Below are positions 26,157 through 34,604 of a stretch of DNA of 64,000 nt, piece by piece; the stretch's first letter is position 1; every line of letters starts with the position of its first letter. The notes beneath the pieces were generated by a model. It was not told where the DNA came from and searched no databases. It saw only the letters and a program-made list of their open reading frames with translations. The stretch is taken from assembly GCA_034408745.1 (NCBI GenBank), contig JAWXCM010000364.1:1-64000 (forward strand). The letters run 5' to 3'. A program made the position numbers and the translations under genes. This DNA comes from JAWXCM01 sp034408745. GTDB lineage: Bacteria > Acidobacteriota > Terriglobia > Bryobacterales > Bryobacteraceae.

Positions 26157-26725
26157 GCACTGCCGGGGGCGTCGAGACCGAGATCAAGCTCACGGCTCCT
26201 GCTGTCGTTGCGGCACGGGAGTTACTGGAATCGAATGGCTTCGTTGAGTCGGCGCCAAGACTTTTCGAAGCCAACAGCGTCTTTGACACACCGGATTTGG
26301 CCCTCCGGAATCGACGCAATTTGCTCCGGCTGAGGCAGGTTGGGGATCGCTGTGTACTGACGTGGAAAGGGCCTGAGATCCCGGGGGTCCATAAATCTCG
26401 GCCGGAATCCGAGGTGGAAGTCAGCAGCTGCCAGTCGATGGAGCAAATCATCCACGGGCTGGGCTATCAACTGGTGTTTCGATATGAGAAATACCGTACA
26501 GAATTTCAGATGGCTGGTGGGGACGGAACGGCCACGCTGGACGAAACACCAGTCGGCGTCTACTTCGAACTGGAAGGGCAGGCGGAGTGGATCGACCAGA
26601 TTGCCGAACGGCTCGGGTACAGGTCCGCCGATTACATTACGTTAAGCTATTGGGCTTTGTACCTGGAATTCTGTAAACAAAACCTGATTCAACCTAAGCA
26701 CATGGTGTTCGAATCGGGCGGCTAA
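26153..26725 (+). CDS. CYTH domain protein (class IV adenylate cyclase/ThTPase-like)
   Basis: A 190-residue protein. The CYTH signature ExExK is ETEIKL near the start (residues 8-12). Basic strands (LRNRRNLLRLRQ, LTWKGPE) and acidic strands (ESEVEVSS, GVYFELEGQ) line the expected triphosphate tunnel. The family hydrolyses or cyclises triphosphates (ThTP, ATP, polyphosphate) with divalent metals; the exact substrate cannot be read. I chose ATG 26153 over 26108 because it forms the ATGA coupling with the upstream zinc-ribbon gene and places ExExK at the usual position. Confidence 0.82.
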   Translation: MSTAGGVETEIKLTAPAVVAARELLESNGFVESAPRLFEANSVFDTPDLALRNRRNLLRLRQVGDRCVLTWKGPEIPGVHKSRPESEVEVSSCQSMEQIIHGLGYQLVFRYEKYRTEFQMAGGDGTATLDETPVGVYFELEGQAEWIDQIAERLGYRSADYITLSYWALYLEFCKQNLIQPKHMVFESGG

Positions 26726-26786
26726 CACCTTAACTTCGACGGGATAGTACTTAGTACAGAAAGGTACTTGAACCTCCTCCCGCAGG

Positions 26787-27308
26787 ATGGTACGCTCGGT
26801 ATACCGTCAGCACAGAATTTGCGAGCAATTTGTCGGAAACCGCTGGCCACGGAGAGCCTGTTTGCTAGTTGGTACGTTAATCCTGTTTGTCCTCACCTTG
26901 ATTGCCATGTATTGGTTCCGCTATACATGCCAGCTGATTATGAGGACCCAGACCGCGAAGGACTATTCGAGAGTAGTAGCGGAAGCGAATGGGCTCACGT
27001 TTCTGGAAAATCGACGTCGGATCGACAGGGAAAGCAGCGACACGCTCGACCACATCCAGAAGTCGTTGCACCGGGACTACGAGCTGCTGTGCAGCCTTTT
27101 GCGCCACACTACGACCGCCGGGTGCGGCAGCAACACGTTCCAGCGGCTGCTTTTGCGTGCCGACTACATGGTATTTCGGAGCATTTACCCAGTAGCGCGT
27201 GTCAGCTCCGGCAGTCTTGCCCGCTACGCACTGATTGAGATGACGAGCGTTGTCCGTTATCTGGCGCACTGCATGGGCGAACGTGCGGCAGTTTTCTACC
27301 GAGGTTAG
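26787..27308 (+). CDS. Hypothetical single-pass membrane protein (173 aa)
   Basis: Family not recognised. One strong membrane helix lies at about residues 25-44 (CLLVGTLILFVLTLIAMYWF), preceded by a basic N-terminus, so the long C-terminal part is probably outside or periplasmic if the positive-inside rule holds. The C-terminal part is mostly helical (HIQKSLHRDYELLCSLLRH). The stop overlaps the convergent larE stop by 4 bp. The start is uncertain and the frame could be partly spurious, but the well-defined helix and the tight fit against larE support a real gene. Confidence 0.55.
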   Translation: MVRSVYRQHRICEQFVGNRWPRRACLLVGTLILFVLTLIAMYWFRYTCQLIMRTQTAKDYSRVVAEANGLTFLENRRRIDRESSDTLDHIQKSLHRDYELLCSLLRHTTTAGCGSNTFQRLLLRADYMVFRSIYPVARVSSGSLARYALIEMTSVVRYLAHCMGERAAVFYRG

Positions 27309-28183
27309 TTCGACGAAGGCTTCAGTTTCAGAACCTCATTCATCGCCCCCTGGCGATATCCTTCCAGATCCAGCGTCACGTAATGGAAACCCAGCGCTTT
27401 AAACACGCGGGTAAATTCGGCTGCCATTTGTAAGCTGAGGGCGCGCTCCATCTCATCAGTCGCGATTTCGAGCCGCACCAACTCACCGTGATAGCGCACG
27501 CGGAACTGCCGAAACCCGAGCGAGCGCAATGCTTCTTCGCCGCGGTCGACTGTCTGGACGGTTTCCGCAGTTACGGGGGTGCCGTAAGGGATTCGTGAGC
27601 TCAGACAGGCCGACGCGGGTCGATCCCACGTACTGAGTCCAGCCATCTGCGACAGTGCCCGAATTTCCGCTTTGGTTAAGTTCGCCTCTACGAGCGGAGC
27701 CTTCACCTGATGAATGCGGGCGGCCTTCTGCCCGGGACGGTAGTCGCCCAGATCGTCTTTATTGACGCCGTAGACGATGCTCGGGATGCCCCGGTCCGCG
27801 CCCACTTCTTCGAGCCGGTTAAAGAGTTCGTCCTTGCAATGGAAACAGCGGTCGGCGTTATTGGCGACGTAATCCGGATTGTCGAACTCGAACGTGGGAA
27901 TGTACTCGTGCCGGATGCCCTGTTCGAGGGCGAACTTCTCGGCGTCCCGTTTGTGCGAGTCGGGGATGGAAGCCGAATCGGCGGTAATGGCGACCGCGTT
28001 CGGGCCGAGCGCCAGATTCGCTGCCCACGCCAGGTACGCCGAATCGGTTCCGCCGGAGTAGGCGACGATTACCGAACCGAGGTCGCGCAGGATCTGCAGC
28101 AGATGCTGCTCTTTATGTTTCAGCAGGGCGGCATCAAAAACCGGGCTGCTCGAGTGACCCAAGATGCCTACCAGGGTAGCCAT
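27305..28183 (-). CDS. larE: ATP-dependent sacrificial sulfur transferase LarE-like
   Basis: A 292-residue PP-loop ATPase. SGGTDS (43-48) is the ATP-binding loop. RCFHCKDELF and ASACLSSRIPYG carry conserved cysteines, Cys192 matching the sacrificial Cys of characterised LarE. LarE donates sulfur to the pyridine dinucleotide that becomes the nickel-pincer cofactor. LarB and LarC are not in the window, so the role rests on homology. ATG 28183 is inside the preceding gene's 3' end (50-bp overlap); a later start just before KHKEQHLLQ is possible. Confidence 0.85.
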   Translation of the reverse strand: MATLVGILGHSSSPVFDAALLKHKEQHLLQILRDLGSVIVAYSGGTDSAYLAWAANLALGPNAVAITADSASIPDSHKRDAEKFALEQGIRHEYIPTFEFDNPDYVANNADRCFHCKDELFNRLEEVGADRGIPSIVYGVNKDDLGDYRPGQKAARIHQVKAPLVEANLTKAEIRALSQMAGLSTWDRPASACLSSRIPYGTPVTAETVQTVDRGEEALRSLGFRQFRVRYHGELVRLEIATDEMERALSLQMAAEFTRVFKALGFHYVTLDLEGYRQGAMNEVLKLKPSSN

Positions 28184-28571
28184 GACGGTATTGTATCTCC
28201 CCAGACGGGTTGAGCTCGGGGTGCGGTGAGTCGTTGGGTTGACTGAGCACGTGGCGGACGACATCGGGGTCCAGCGGAGCGGCCAGGCAGCCGTCGGCTC
28301 CGGCGTCCAAAACCTCTTCCTGGTTGTCGGCTGACCAGTTCCTGGCGATAGCGAAGACCCTTATGTCCGGTTCCGCGCGCCGCAGGGCTTGCACCACACG
28401 AGCGGAGACAACGGCCTCAGCGAAGTTCAGGACCACCACAGAGGCGTCGGACAGTATATGTGTTGCGCGCCTTCCGGCAAGCGAGTCCAGATGGACCACA
28501 CGCCCAGGCAGAACCCTTTGCAGCATCCTGCTGTTGGAGTCATCCGGTCCGACGATCAGAAAGTGAGACAT
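28134..28571 (-). CDS. Pseudo-receiver (degenerate response-regulator receiver) protein
   Basis: A 145-residue protein with the receiver fold pattern: strand and acid pair LIVGPDD (5-11), VVVLNF where the phospho-acceptor Asp should be (Asn49), FAIAR where Thr/Ser should be (Ala76), and GCLAAPL where Lys should be (Ala98), plus AGADG before it. All three activating residues are replaced, so it cannot be phosphorylated in the normal way. I start it at ATG 28571; the frame is open four codons further. It overlaps larE by 50 bp. Role unknown; pseudo-receivers usually act by protein binding. Confidence 0.6.
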   Translation of the reverse strand: MSHFLIVGPDDSNSRMLQRVLPGRVVHLDSLAGRRATHILSDASVVVLNFAEAVVSARVVQALRRAEPDIRVFAIARNWSADNQEEVLDAGADGCLAAPLDPDVVRHVLSQPNDSPHPELNPSGEIQYRHGYPGRHLGSLEQPGF

Positions 28572-28619
28572 TGTTGCACCCACTTTTCTTTTCGTTCCGG
28601 GAGGAGCCGGTATTAGGGT

Positions 28620-29399
28620 TTATTTCAGGTAGCCGATGGAGACCAGGAACGCATCCATCTGGCCCATCGTCTTGCCGAGCCATGGCTCGGTGTTGAAGAA
28701 CCCGTGCTTCTGGCCGGGTGCGGTCTCCAGTTCGCAACGATTACCTGCCTCGCGCATCTTGCCGCAAAAATCGACCACGGTTTGCCAGGGGACGGTGGTG
28801 TCGGCGTCTCCATGAAAAATAATGGTCGGACCGACTTTGGAGCGAACGTGCGCGGCGGGCGAGATGGCTGCCATTTCTGCCCGGCGAGACAGGTCGACAG
28901 CAGGGTTGAAGAGCAGAAGTGCCGAGGGCCGGGGCTGTGACTTCGGCGCGGGAAGCAAAAGAGCGGCCGCGGCAAGGTGACCGCCCGCCGACCCGCCGCC
29001 CGCCGCGATACGCGCAGGATCGATCTTTAGCTCCGCTGCGTGGGCGTGCACCCACGCGATGGCCGCGTTCGCGTCGTCCACGGCGTCTGCCGGTTTGGTC
29101 TGGTGGCGATTCCTCACCCGGTAATCCGCCACGATGCCGATCATTCCGCGCTTCGCCAGATACTCCGAGTGGGGCGCAAACTGTGTGATCTTGCCGTTAG
29201 TCCAGCCACCGCCAAAGAAGAACACGGCCGCAGGAAAAGGACCGTCGCCGGAGGCTGGTGTGAACACGTGCAGTCGAAGCTCCCCCTGCGGGGTTGTGCG
29301 GTACACAAATGACTTCGCGCCTGGGAGTGTGGTGGGTTGCGGCGCTACTGCCGGGGCCTGAAAGAGCAGAAACATCGAAGCGATTGTGGGAAGAAGCAT
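28620..29399 (-). CDS. Secreted alpha/beta hydrolase (acetylesterase-like)
   Basis: A protein of about 259 residues with a short signal peptide (MLLPTIASMFLLFQAPAVA). The oxyanion-hole segment is FFFGGGWTNG, the nucleophile elbow GGGSAGGHLAA, the acid FHGDADTTVPW, and the His PGQKHGFF. This is the BD-FAE/Aes esterase layout, with GGSAGG as the G-x-S-x-G motif. Likely acts on acylated sugars or small esters in the periplasm. The start at ATG 29399 leaves 32 bp to the divergent DUF362 gene, so the two share a promoter region; the longer upstream frame is antisense to that gene. Confidence 0.82.
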   Translation of the reverse strand: MLLPTIASMFLLFQAPAVAPQPTTLPGAKSFVYRTTPQGELRLHVFTPASGDGPFPAAVFFFGGGWTNGKITQFAPHSEYLAKRGMIGIVADYRVRNRHQTKPADAVDDANAAIAWVHAHAAELKIDPARIAAGGGSAGGHLAAAALLLPAPKSQPRPSALLLFNPAVDLSRRAEMAAISPAAHVRSKVGPTIIFHGDADTTVPWQTVVDFCGKMREAGNRCELETAPGQKHGFFNTEPWLGKTMGQMDAFLVSIGYLK

Positions 29400-29431
29400 C
29401 GAACACAGTATATTCCCGCTACACTGAGAGC

Positions 29432-30553
29432 ATGACCCGGCGTGAGCTACTGGTACTAGCCTCGTCTGCACCCCTGCTACGGGCAAAGGAAGCTCCGGCA
29501 TCCCCGGTGGCGATTGCGCGCTGCGCATCGTACACAGAGGATCTGGCTGCCGTCCTGGGCCGTATGTTCGACCAGACAGGCGGGCTCGCAAAACTTGTTG
29601 CGAACAAGACCGTCACGATCAAGCTGAATCTGACTGGAAGCCCCGGTTTGCGGTTCGAGGGCAAACCTCTCGGTGTTACGCATTACACGCACCCAAAGAC
29701 CATTGAAGCGATGCTTCATCTGATGGGGCGCGCAGGAGCCAGGCGCGTCCGGCTTGTCGAGAGCGCGTGGGGTACCGGTGGCCCGCTGGAAGAGTACATG
29801 CTCGACAGCGGCTGGAATGTGCGCTCGCTGCAGAATGCGGCGCCGAAAGTCGAGTTCGAGAATACGAACGCTAAGGGCACCAGCAAGGGTTACCAGCGAT
29901 TCCAGGTGCCGGGTGGCGGGCTGGTTTTCCCTGCGTATGAGCTGAACCGGGCCTACGGCGATACCGACGTTTTTGTCTCAATGGCGAAGCTCAAGAATCA
30001 TGCGACGTGCGGGATTACGCTGTCGATGAAGAACTGCTTCGGCAACACTCCCGCTTCAATTTACGGAGACGACGCAGGGGTTGATGAGCCTAACGAAAGC
30101 CCTGCGAAGGGGCGCGTCAACGTGTGCCACTTCGGCAAGCGCCAGCCCGCGAAAATTGCGCCCTCCGAGCGCGACATTGCGTCGAGCCGCGAGCCGGAAT
30201 ACCGCATGCCGCGCATCACGGCGGAACTGAATGCCGCGCGTCCGGTGGATATTGCATTTGTCGACGGTATCGAGACCATAACGGGTGGCGAAGGACCCTG
30301 GATTAAGGGCCTGCGGTACGTCAGGCCGGGCGTGTTGATCCTGGGTACGAACGCGGTGTGCACCGACACGGTTGGCACGGCGGTGATGGGTTACGATCCG
30401 CGCGCGCCGCGGGGCACGGCACCTTTTGCGAAGTGCGACAACATGCTGCTGCTGGCCGAGCAACTCGGAACCGGCTCGGCCGATCTCAAGAAAATCGAAG
30501 TGCGGGGGCTGTCGATTGACGAGGCCCGGTTCGCCTTCCCGAAGCAGGCTTAG
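29432..30553 (+). CDS. Exported DUF362 domain protein
   Basis: A 373-residue protein with a Tat-like signal (MTRRELLVLASSAPLLRA). The DUF362 core includes VTIKLNLTGSPG, THPKTIEAMLHLM, VFVSMAKLKNHATCGITLSM, KNCFGNTP and VDGIETITGGEGPW. DUF362 proteins are often linked to iron-sulfur clusters, but this one lacks ferredoxin-type Cys motifs. The exact reaction is unknown. It starts at ATG 29432, 22 bp from the previous start-like frame, and is followed by miaB after 6 bp. Confidence 0.8.
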   Translation: MTRRELLVLASSAPLLRAKEAPASPVAIARCASYTEDLAAVLGRMFDQTGGLAKLVANKTVTIKLNLTGSPGLRFEGKPLGVTHYTHPKTIEAMLHLMGRAGARRVRLVESAWGTGGPLEEYMLDSGWNVRSLQNAAPKVEFENTNAKGTSKGYQRFQVPGGGLVFPAYELNRAYGDTDVFVSMAKLKNHATCGITLSMKNCFGNTPASIYGDDAGVDEPNESPAKGRVNVCHFGKRQPAKIAPSERDIASSREPEYRMPRITAELNAARPVDIAFVDGIETITGGEGPWIKGLRYVRPGVLILGTNAVCTDTVGTAVMGYDPRAPRGTAPFAKCDNMLLLAEQLGTGSADLKKIEVRGLSIDEARFAFPKQA

Positions 30554-30559
30554 ACCAGA

Positions 30560-31879
30560 ATGATGAAGAAGTTCTACATCGAGACATTTGGCTGCCAGAT
30601 GAATGCGCACGATTCGGAAAAGGTCATCGGCACATTGCTGGCGCGGGGCTACGAGCAAACTGAAACGCCGGCTGAGGCCGACCTGCTGCTCTACAACACG
30701 TGTAGCATCCGGGATAAAGCCGAGCAGAAGGTCTTCCACAGGCTGGACCAGTTCAAGCGGGAGCATAAGGGCAAGACGTTTGGCGTGCTCGGCTGCGTCG
30801 CCCAGCAGGAAGGCGAGAAGATCTTCGACCGGGCTCCGCATGTCGACCTGGTGTGCGGGTCGGCCAGCTATAACAAGCTGCCGGAAATGCTGATTCAGCT
30901 GGAGTCGGGTGCGAAGCGGGTTACGGGCCTAAGCCTCGACACCGACGAGACCTTCGAAACACCTTTGACCCGCCGCGACAACCCGTACCGCGCGTTCCTC
31001 ACGATCATTGAGGGCTGCGACAAATCCTGCGCTTACTGCGTGGTACCGTTTACGCGCGGGCCTGAACGAAGCCGCACCTCGGACAGCGTCCTGCGCGAGA
31101 GCTTCGAACTTTCCAGCATGGGCTACACGGAGATCATGCTGCTCGGGCAGAACGTCAACAGCTATCGCGATCCCTCGCCGGCGGGGCTCGACTTTGCGGC
31201 GCTGCTGCGGGCGGTCGGCCAGGTCCCGGGCATTCGTCGGGTTCGGTTCACCACTTCGCACCCGCGCGACTTCCAGAAGGACATCATCGACGCTATCGGT
31301 GAGAACGAATCGCTCTGCAACCACGTGCATTTACCGGTGCAGTCAGGCTCGTCGGAGGTATTGGCGCGTATGCTGCGGCAGTATACCCGCGACGAGTACA
31401 TGCGCCGCATTGACTGGATGAAGAACGCGAAACGCGACATCGCCATCACCACCGATATCATCGTCGGCTTCCCGGGCGAGACCGACAAGGACTTCGAAGC
31501 CACGCTCCGGTTGCTGGACGAGGTGCAGTTCGAGTCGATGTTCTCCTTCAAGTACTCGAAGCGCCCCAACACCCCTGCGCTGCAATATGAGGATCACCTT
31601 CCCGAAGAGGAGAAGCAGCGTCGGCTTCTAATCCTGCAGGAGAAGCAGCGTCAGATCCAGATTCGGCGCAATGCGGCCTATGTCGGCCAGGTCCATGAGG
31701 TGTTGGTGGAGACCTTCAATTCCGCCACGCAGCAGTGGGTTGGCAAGACATCGCAGCACAAACCACTCAATTTCACCCACGTCTCGCAGGGCCCGGAGGC
31801 GGCACTGCAGGGAACCTATCTGCCCGTTCGCGTCACTCGAGCCGGTCCCAACTCTCTGGTGGGCGAGAGCCTGCAATAA
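30560..31879 (+). CDS. miaB: tRNA-2-methylthio-N6-dimethylallyladenosine synthase
   Basis: A 439-residue radical-SAM methylthiotransferase that modifies A37 of tRNAs reading UNN codons. The first cluster ligands are Cys12 (FGCQMN), Cys48 (NTCSIR) and Cys79 (LGCVAQ). The radical-SAM cluster is Cys153-x3-Cys157-x2-Cys160 in EGCDKSCAYC. The substrate-binding NSYRDP and VGFPGETDKDFE segments and a C-terminal TRAM domain (QVHEVLVE onwards) are present. Length and domain order are typical. Confidence 0.96.
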   Translation: MMKKFYIETFGCQMNAHDSEKVIGTLLARGYEQTETPAEADLLLYNTCSIRDKAEQKVFHRLDQFKREHKGKTFGVLGCVAQQEGEKIFDRAPHVDLVCGSASYNKLPEMLIQLESGAKRVTGLSLDTDETFETPLTRRDNPYRAFLTIIEGCDKSCAYCVVPFTRGPERSRTSDSVLRESFELSSMGYTEIMLLGQNVNSYRDPSPAGLDFAALLRAVGQVPGIRRVRFTTSHPRDFQKDIIDAIGENESLCNHVHLPVQSGSSEVLARMLRQYTRDEYMRRIDWMKNAKRDIAITTDIIVGFPGETDKDFEATLRLLDEVQFESMFSFKYSKRPNTPALQYEDHLPEEEKQRRLLILQEKQRQIQIRRNAAYVGQVHEVLVETFNSATQQWVGKTSQHKPLNFTHVSQGPEAALQGTYLPVRVTRAGPNSLVGESLQ

Positions 31880-31896
31880 TCGGAACAGGAGCGTAC

Positions 31897-32382
31897 ATGG
31901 AAGTCGAAATGAAGATCCGCGGTCTGACGATGGATCCGGTCACGCAGATGCCGATTGTCGTGCTGAAAGACGTGAACGGAAACACAGTGCTCCCTATCTG
32001 GGTCGGGATCTTCGAAGCCAACGCAATTGCGTTGGAAATCGAGAAGGTCTCCACTCCGCGGCCCATGACCCACGATCTCATCAAGACCGTGCTTATGGGC
32101 CTTGATGCCGGCGTCCGCAAGGTTGTTGTTTCCGACCTTAAGGACGATACGTTCTATGCCGTCATCTGGCTGGAGAAGAACGGGGAACTCATCAGCGTCG
32201 ATTCCCGCCCGAGCGACGCCCTCGCGCTCGCTTTACGGCTGGATTGTCCGATCTACGTGGATGATTCGGTGCTGAAGAATTCAAAGCAGACCACGACTGT
32301 AAATGAGCGAGTGCAGAGCGAAGAACTGCGCAAATGGCTGGAGAATCTCGGTGACGAGGATCTTGGCCGATACAAGATGTAA
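31897..32382 (+). CDS. Bifunctional nuclease family protein (DUF151)
   Basis: A 161-residue protein starting at ATG 31897 with ACAGGAG 7 nt upstream. The BFN/DUF151 domain is obvious: VVLKDVNGNTVLPIWVGIFE, ANAIALEI, RPMTHDLIKTVL and SRPSDALALALRLDCPIYV. Related proteins have been reported with DNase and RNase activity or fold-only roles; which applies is unknown. It follows miaB after 17 bp and overlaps the next small gene by 1 bp (TAATG), forming a likely three-gene operon. Confidence 0.88.
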   Translation: MEVEMKIRGLTMDPVTQMPIVVLKDVNGNTVLPIWVGIFEANAIALEIEKVSTPRPMTHDLIKTVLMGLDAGVRKVVVSDLKDDTFYAVIWLEKNGELISVDSRPSDALALALRLDCPIYVDDSVLKNSKQTTTVNERVQSEELRKWLENLGDEDLGRYKM

Positions 32383-32690
32383 TGCCGCCGGAATACTTAC
32401 TTCAAAACCTCGCGGGAGCAGGCATCAACCTGCTCCCGATTGATTTGGACCGTCACGTCATGTTCGAACGCGACGGCTTTGTGGCGCTGGTGGAACGGCG
32501 CCGGGACAACGCACTCGGCAACGTGGGAGCGGCGGGTCTGCTTACCGAGACTGGCCTTGCCCCGCTGGTGTGGCGGGGAGACGTCCCGGCGTTCGCAGGC
32601 AAGGCTGGAGACCGTGTGGCGACCCCGGAGCAGGTCGACGGATTGCGACGCTTTCAGAACGATTTGGAATCCGCTCTGCGTCACGTCTGA
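32382..32690 (+). CDS. Conserved-looking hypothetical protein (102 aa)
   Basis: Family not recognised. It is soluble, with a mixed alpha/beta pattern (GINLLPIDLDRHVMFERDGF, VALVERR) and a C-terminal helix (EQVDGLRRFQNDLESALRHV). Its ATG shares a base with the stop of the DUF151 gene (TAATG at 32380-32384), which implies translational coupling and argues that it is real. No motif suggests catalysis. Confidence 0.65.
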   Translation: MPPEYLLQNLAGAGINLLPIDLDRHVMFERDGFVALVERRRDNALGNVGAAGLLTETGLAPLVWRGDVPAFAGKAGDRVATPEQVDGLRRFQNDLESALRHV

Positions 32691-32767
32691 AACGGCTTCA
32701 CAGTCCCAGCGGGTAAAGAATCGTTAGGTGCGCTAACCAGATCCGTTTGGACGCGTATTTAATTGTG

Positions 32768-32992
32768 ATGAGACTGAGGGGATGGAGACAAATAACGGTC
32801 GGACTGGTGCTGGCCGGGGCCGGAATGTTGATGACCACTCCGCTGCCGTCACAGGCTCTGGTGTTTGCGCGGGAATTCGAACGAAGCGGGAAGGGAACGG
32901 CGCAGGTGAGTTTGCAGGAGAGGGTGGTTTACAGCCTGCTGGAAGCTACTGAGCAGACGGCAAACCACCCAAATCGCTGCAACACTATCTAA
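32768..32992 (+). CDS. Small exported hypothetical protein (74 aa)
   Basis: From ATG 32768 the frame gives a basic start and a hydrophobic segment (VGLVLAGAGMLMT) ending near SQA, consistent with a signal peptide, then a short polar tail containing FEREFERSGKG-like residues (FAREFERSGKG) and VSLQERVVYSLLEA. There is no good Shine-Dalgarno. The stop lies back to back with the convergent gene's stop. It may be a small periplasmic or membrane-anchored peptide, or chance. Confidence 0.4.
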   Translation: MRLRGWRQITVGLVLAGAGMLMTTPLPSQALVFAREFERSGKGTAQVSLQERVVYSLLEATEQTANHPNRCNTI

Positions 32993-34321
32993 CTACTTCC
33001 TTTTGGCGGCGCCGGGCTTCCTGGCTGCGGCGGGACGTTTGGCCGGGGCTGCAGCCGCGGGCCAGCCCTTAAGGTCCTTCTTCTCGACTTCCATGACCAC
33101 CATGAACGGCTCTTTGGTGTAGCTCTTCGCCACGCCGGAGATGGTGAGCTCGGTGCCGGGTTCGGCCTTGCCAGCCAGTGGAGCGTCGAGTTGCAGGGTC
33201 ATCTCTGGAGTGGTCTTGTCGGCGACTGCCACGATCAGCTCTTTGTTGCTCTTCTGCTCCACCAGTGAGACCGTCAGCTTCGGTGTACCGTCAGCACCGG
33301 GGATACCAAAGCCAGCGTCCTTCATGCCCGCTTCCCAGTACTGCGCACCGTTGGCGCCCTGGAGTTCTTCCTTCACGCGCTTCCACAGCGCGAGCTGCGG
33401 ATTGGCCTTGGCGGCGTCCTGCTCCTGCGCGATCTTTTCGGTCTGAACGTCTGTAACGCTCTTGATCTTGAAGTCGGCCGGGGGAAGTGGCTGAGCTTTA
33501 GCGAGCTTCTTGAGATCTTCCAGGCCGGAATCATCGCCGTGATAGCCGGCGTAGGCTTTCTTCAGGTAGCTGTCCACCTGCGTGCGTCCCTGGGCACCCA
33601 TCGCGCCCGGACCGTCATAGGCTACCGCGCGGGCCACATGGAACAGACCGAGCGGGTAAAGTTCCACCTTCTTCATGCCCATGACTGTCTGTCCGAGCCA
33701 GTAAGAAACGTCGCCCTGAGCCGCGTTCTTTCCGAGCGATTTTGTGAAATTGGTCTGCGCGCCAGGAGCGTCCTTCCGAACCATTGCAATCCAGCCGAGA
33801 GTCTTGTACGACTGTGCTTCGGCGATGTCCTTCTGCTGCGCCCACTGCTGATCCGTCATCTGGGCGGGCTTCTTCGAAGCCTCAAAAATGGTTCCCAGCT
33901 GGCTCAAAATCCCGTTGGCGGCCTTCTCACCCATATCCAGCGCTTCCGGGCTGGTGTTGGCGAGGACGGGCGTGAAATAGGAAATCATGCTCAGTGCCAG
34001 CGCGTCGGCCGGATCGACGGCCAACACATCTTTTGCAGCCGTGTAGATGTTCGCCGACTGTCCCAGAGCCTGGTAGGTCTGCAGATACATCGCGGCGCGG
34101 AGCTTTTTAAAATCCGACCCCGGGTATTTTTCTTTCCACTGATTCAGCAGAGCGATCTTCTTGGTCGCGTCCGCTTCTTTGCCGACGGATTCGACAAGGT
34201 CATACTCGGCGCGGTCTTTCCACTGAGGTTGACCCTGCGCAGGAGCCTGAGCCCACATCGTCGCGCAAAGCATGGCCGTCATCGCGGCTCTGCCAATTAC
34301 TCTCTTAAAACTAACCAGCAC
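32993..34321 (-). CDS. Exported tetratricopeptide-like repeat protein
   Basis: A 442-residue protein. I start it at GTG 34321 because GGGAGG lies 6 nt upstream and a signal peptide follows (FKRVIGRAAMTAMLCATMWA, then QA). Helical hairpins from about residue 40 to 240 resemble TPR-type repeats (IALLNQWKEKYPGSDFKKL, YQALGQSANIYTAAKDVL, SYKTLGWIAMVRKDAPGAQT). A beta-rich C-terminal third (LTVSLVEQKSNKELIVAVAD) ends in a Lys/Ala/Pro-rich tail (PAKRPAAARKPGAAKRK) that could bind polyanions. Likely a periplasmic scaffold; function not known. Confidence 0.75.
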   Translation of the reverse strand: MLVSFKRVIGRAAMTAMLCATMWAQAPAQGQPQWKDRAEYDLVESVGKEADATKKIALLNQWKEKYPGSDFKKLRAAMYLQTYQALGQSANIYTAAKDVLAVDPADALALSMISYFTPVLANTSPEALDMGEKAANGILSQLGTIFEASKKPAQMTDQQWAQQKDIAEAQSYKTLGWIAMVRKDAPGAQTNFTKSLGKNAAQGDVSYWLGQTVMGMKKVELYPLGLFHVARAVAYDGPGAMGAQGRTQVDSYLKKAYAGYHGDDSGLEDLKKLAKAQPLPPADFKIKSVTDVQTEKIAQEQDAAKANPQLALWKRVKEELQGANGAQYWEAGMKDAGFGIPGADGTPKLTVSLVEQKSNKELIVAVADKTTPEMTLQLDAPLAGKAEPGTELTISGVAKSYTKEPFMVVMEVEKKDLKGWPAAAAPAKRPAAARKPGAAKRK

Positions 34322-34604
34322 TCCTGGCCTCCCTATTGCGTTTGGGCGTACCTGTTGATCAACGGCACCGGCTGACCTGAAGTGATCTTCGCGTCGGCCG
34401 CGAAGGTCGCAACTCCATGGATAGCTACGTACTTGCGGAGTATAGCGGAATGAAACACATGCCTGCAACAGTGCCTGGAACAATAGATGCATCCAGGGGC
34501 CTCAATGTTCCCACAGGTCCACAGATTCCGGGTGTTGTATGGAACTTAACTAGTGCGCGAGCTAAACCACTGCAATCTCAGCGTCTGATATAGTCCTTAG
34601 AAAC

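Noticed and set aside
34560..34604. Promoter for the SSS transporter gene (TATAGT at 34589-34594)
   Set aside because: No acceptable -35 box lies at the correct distance.
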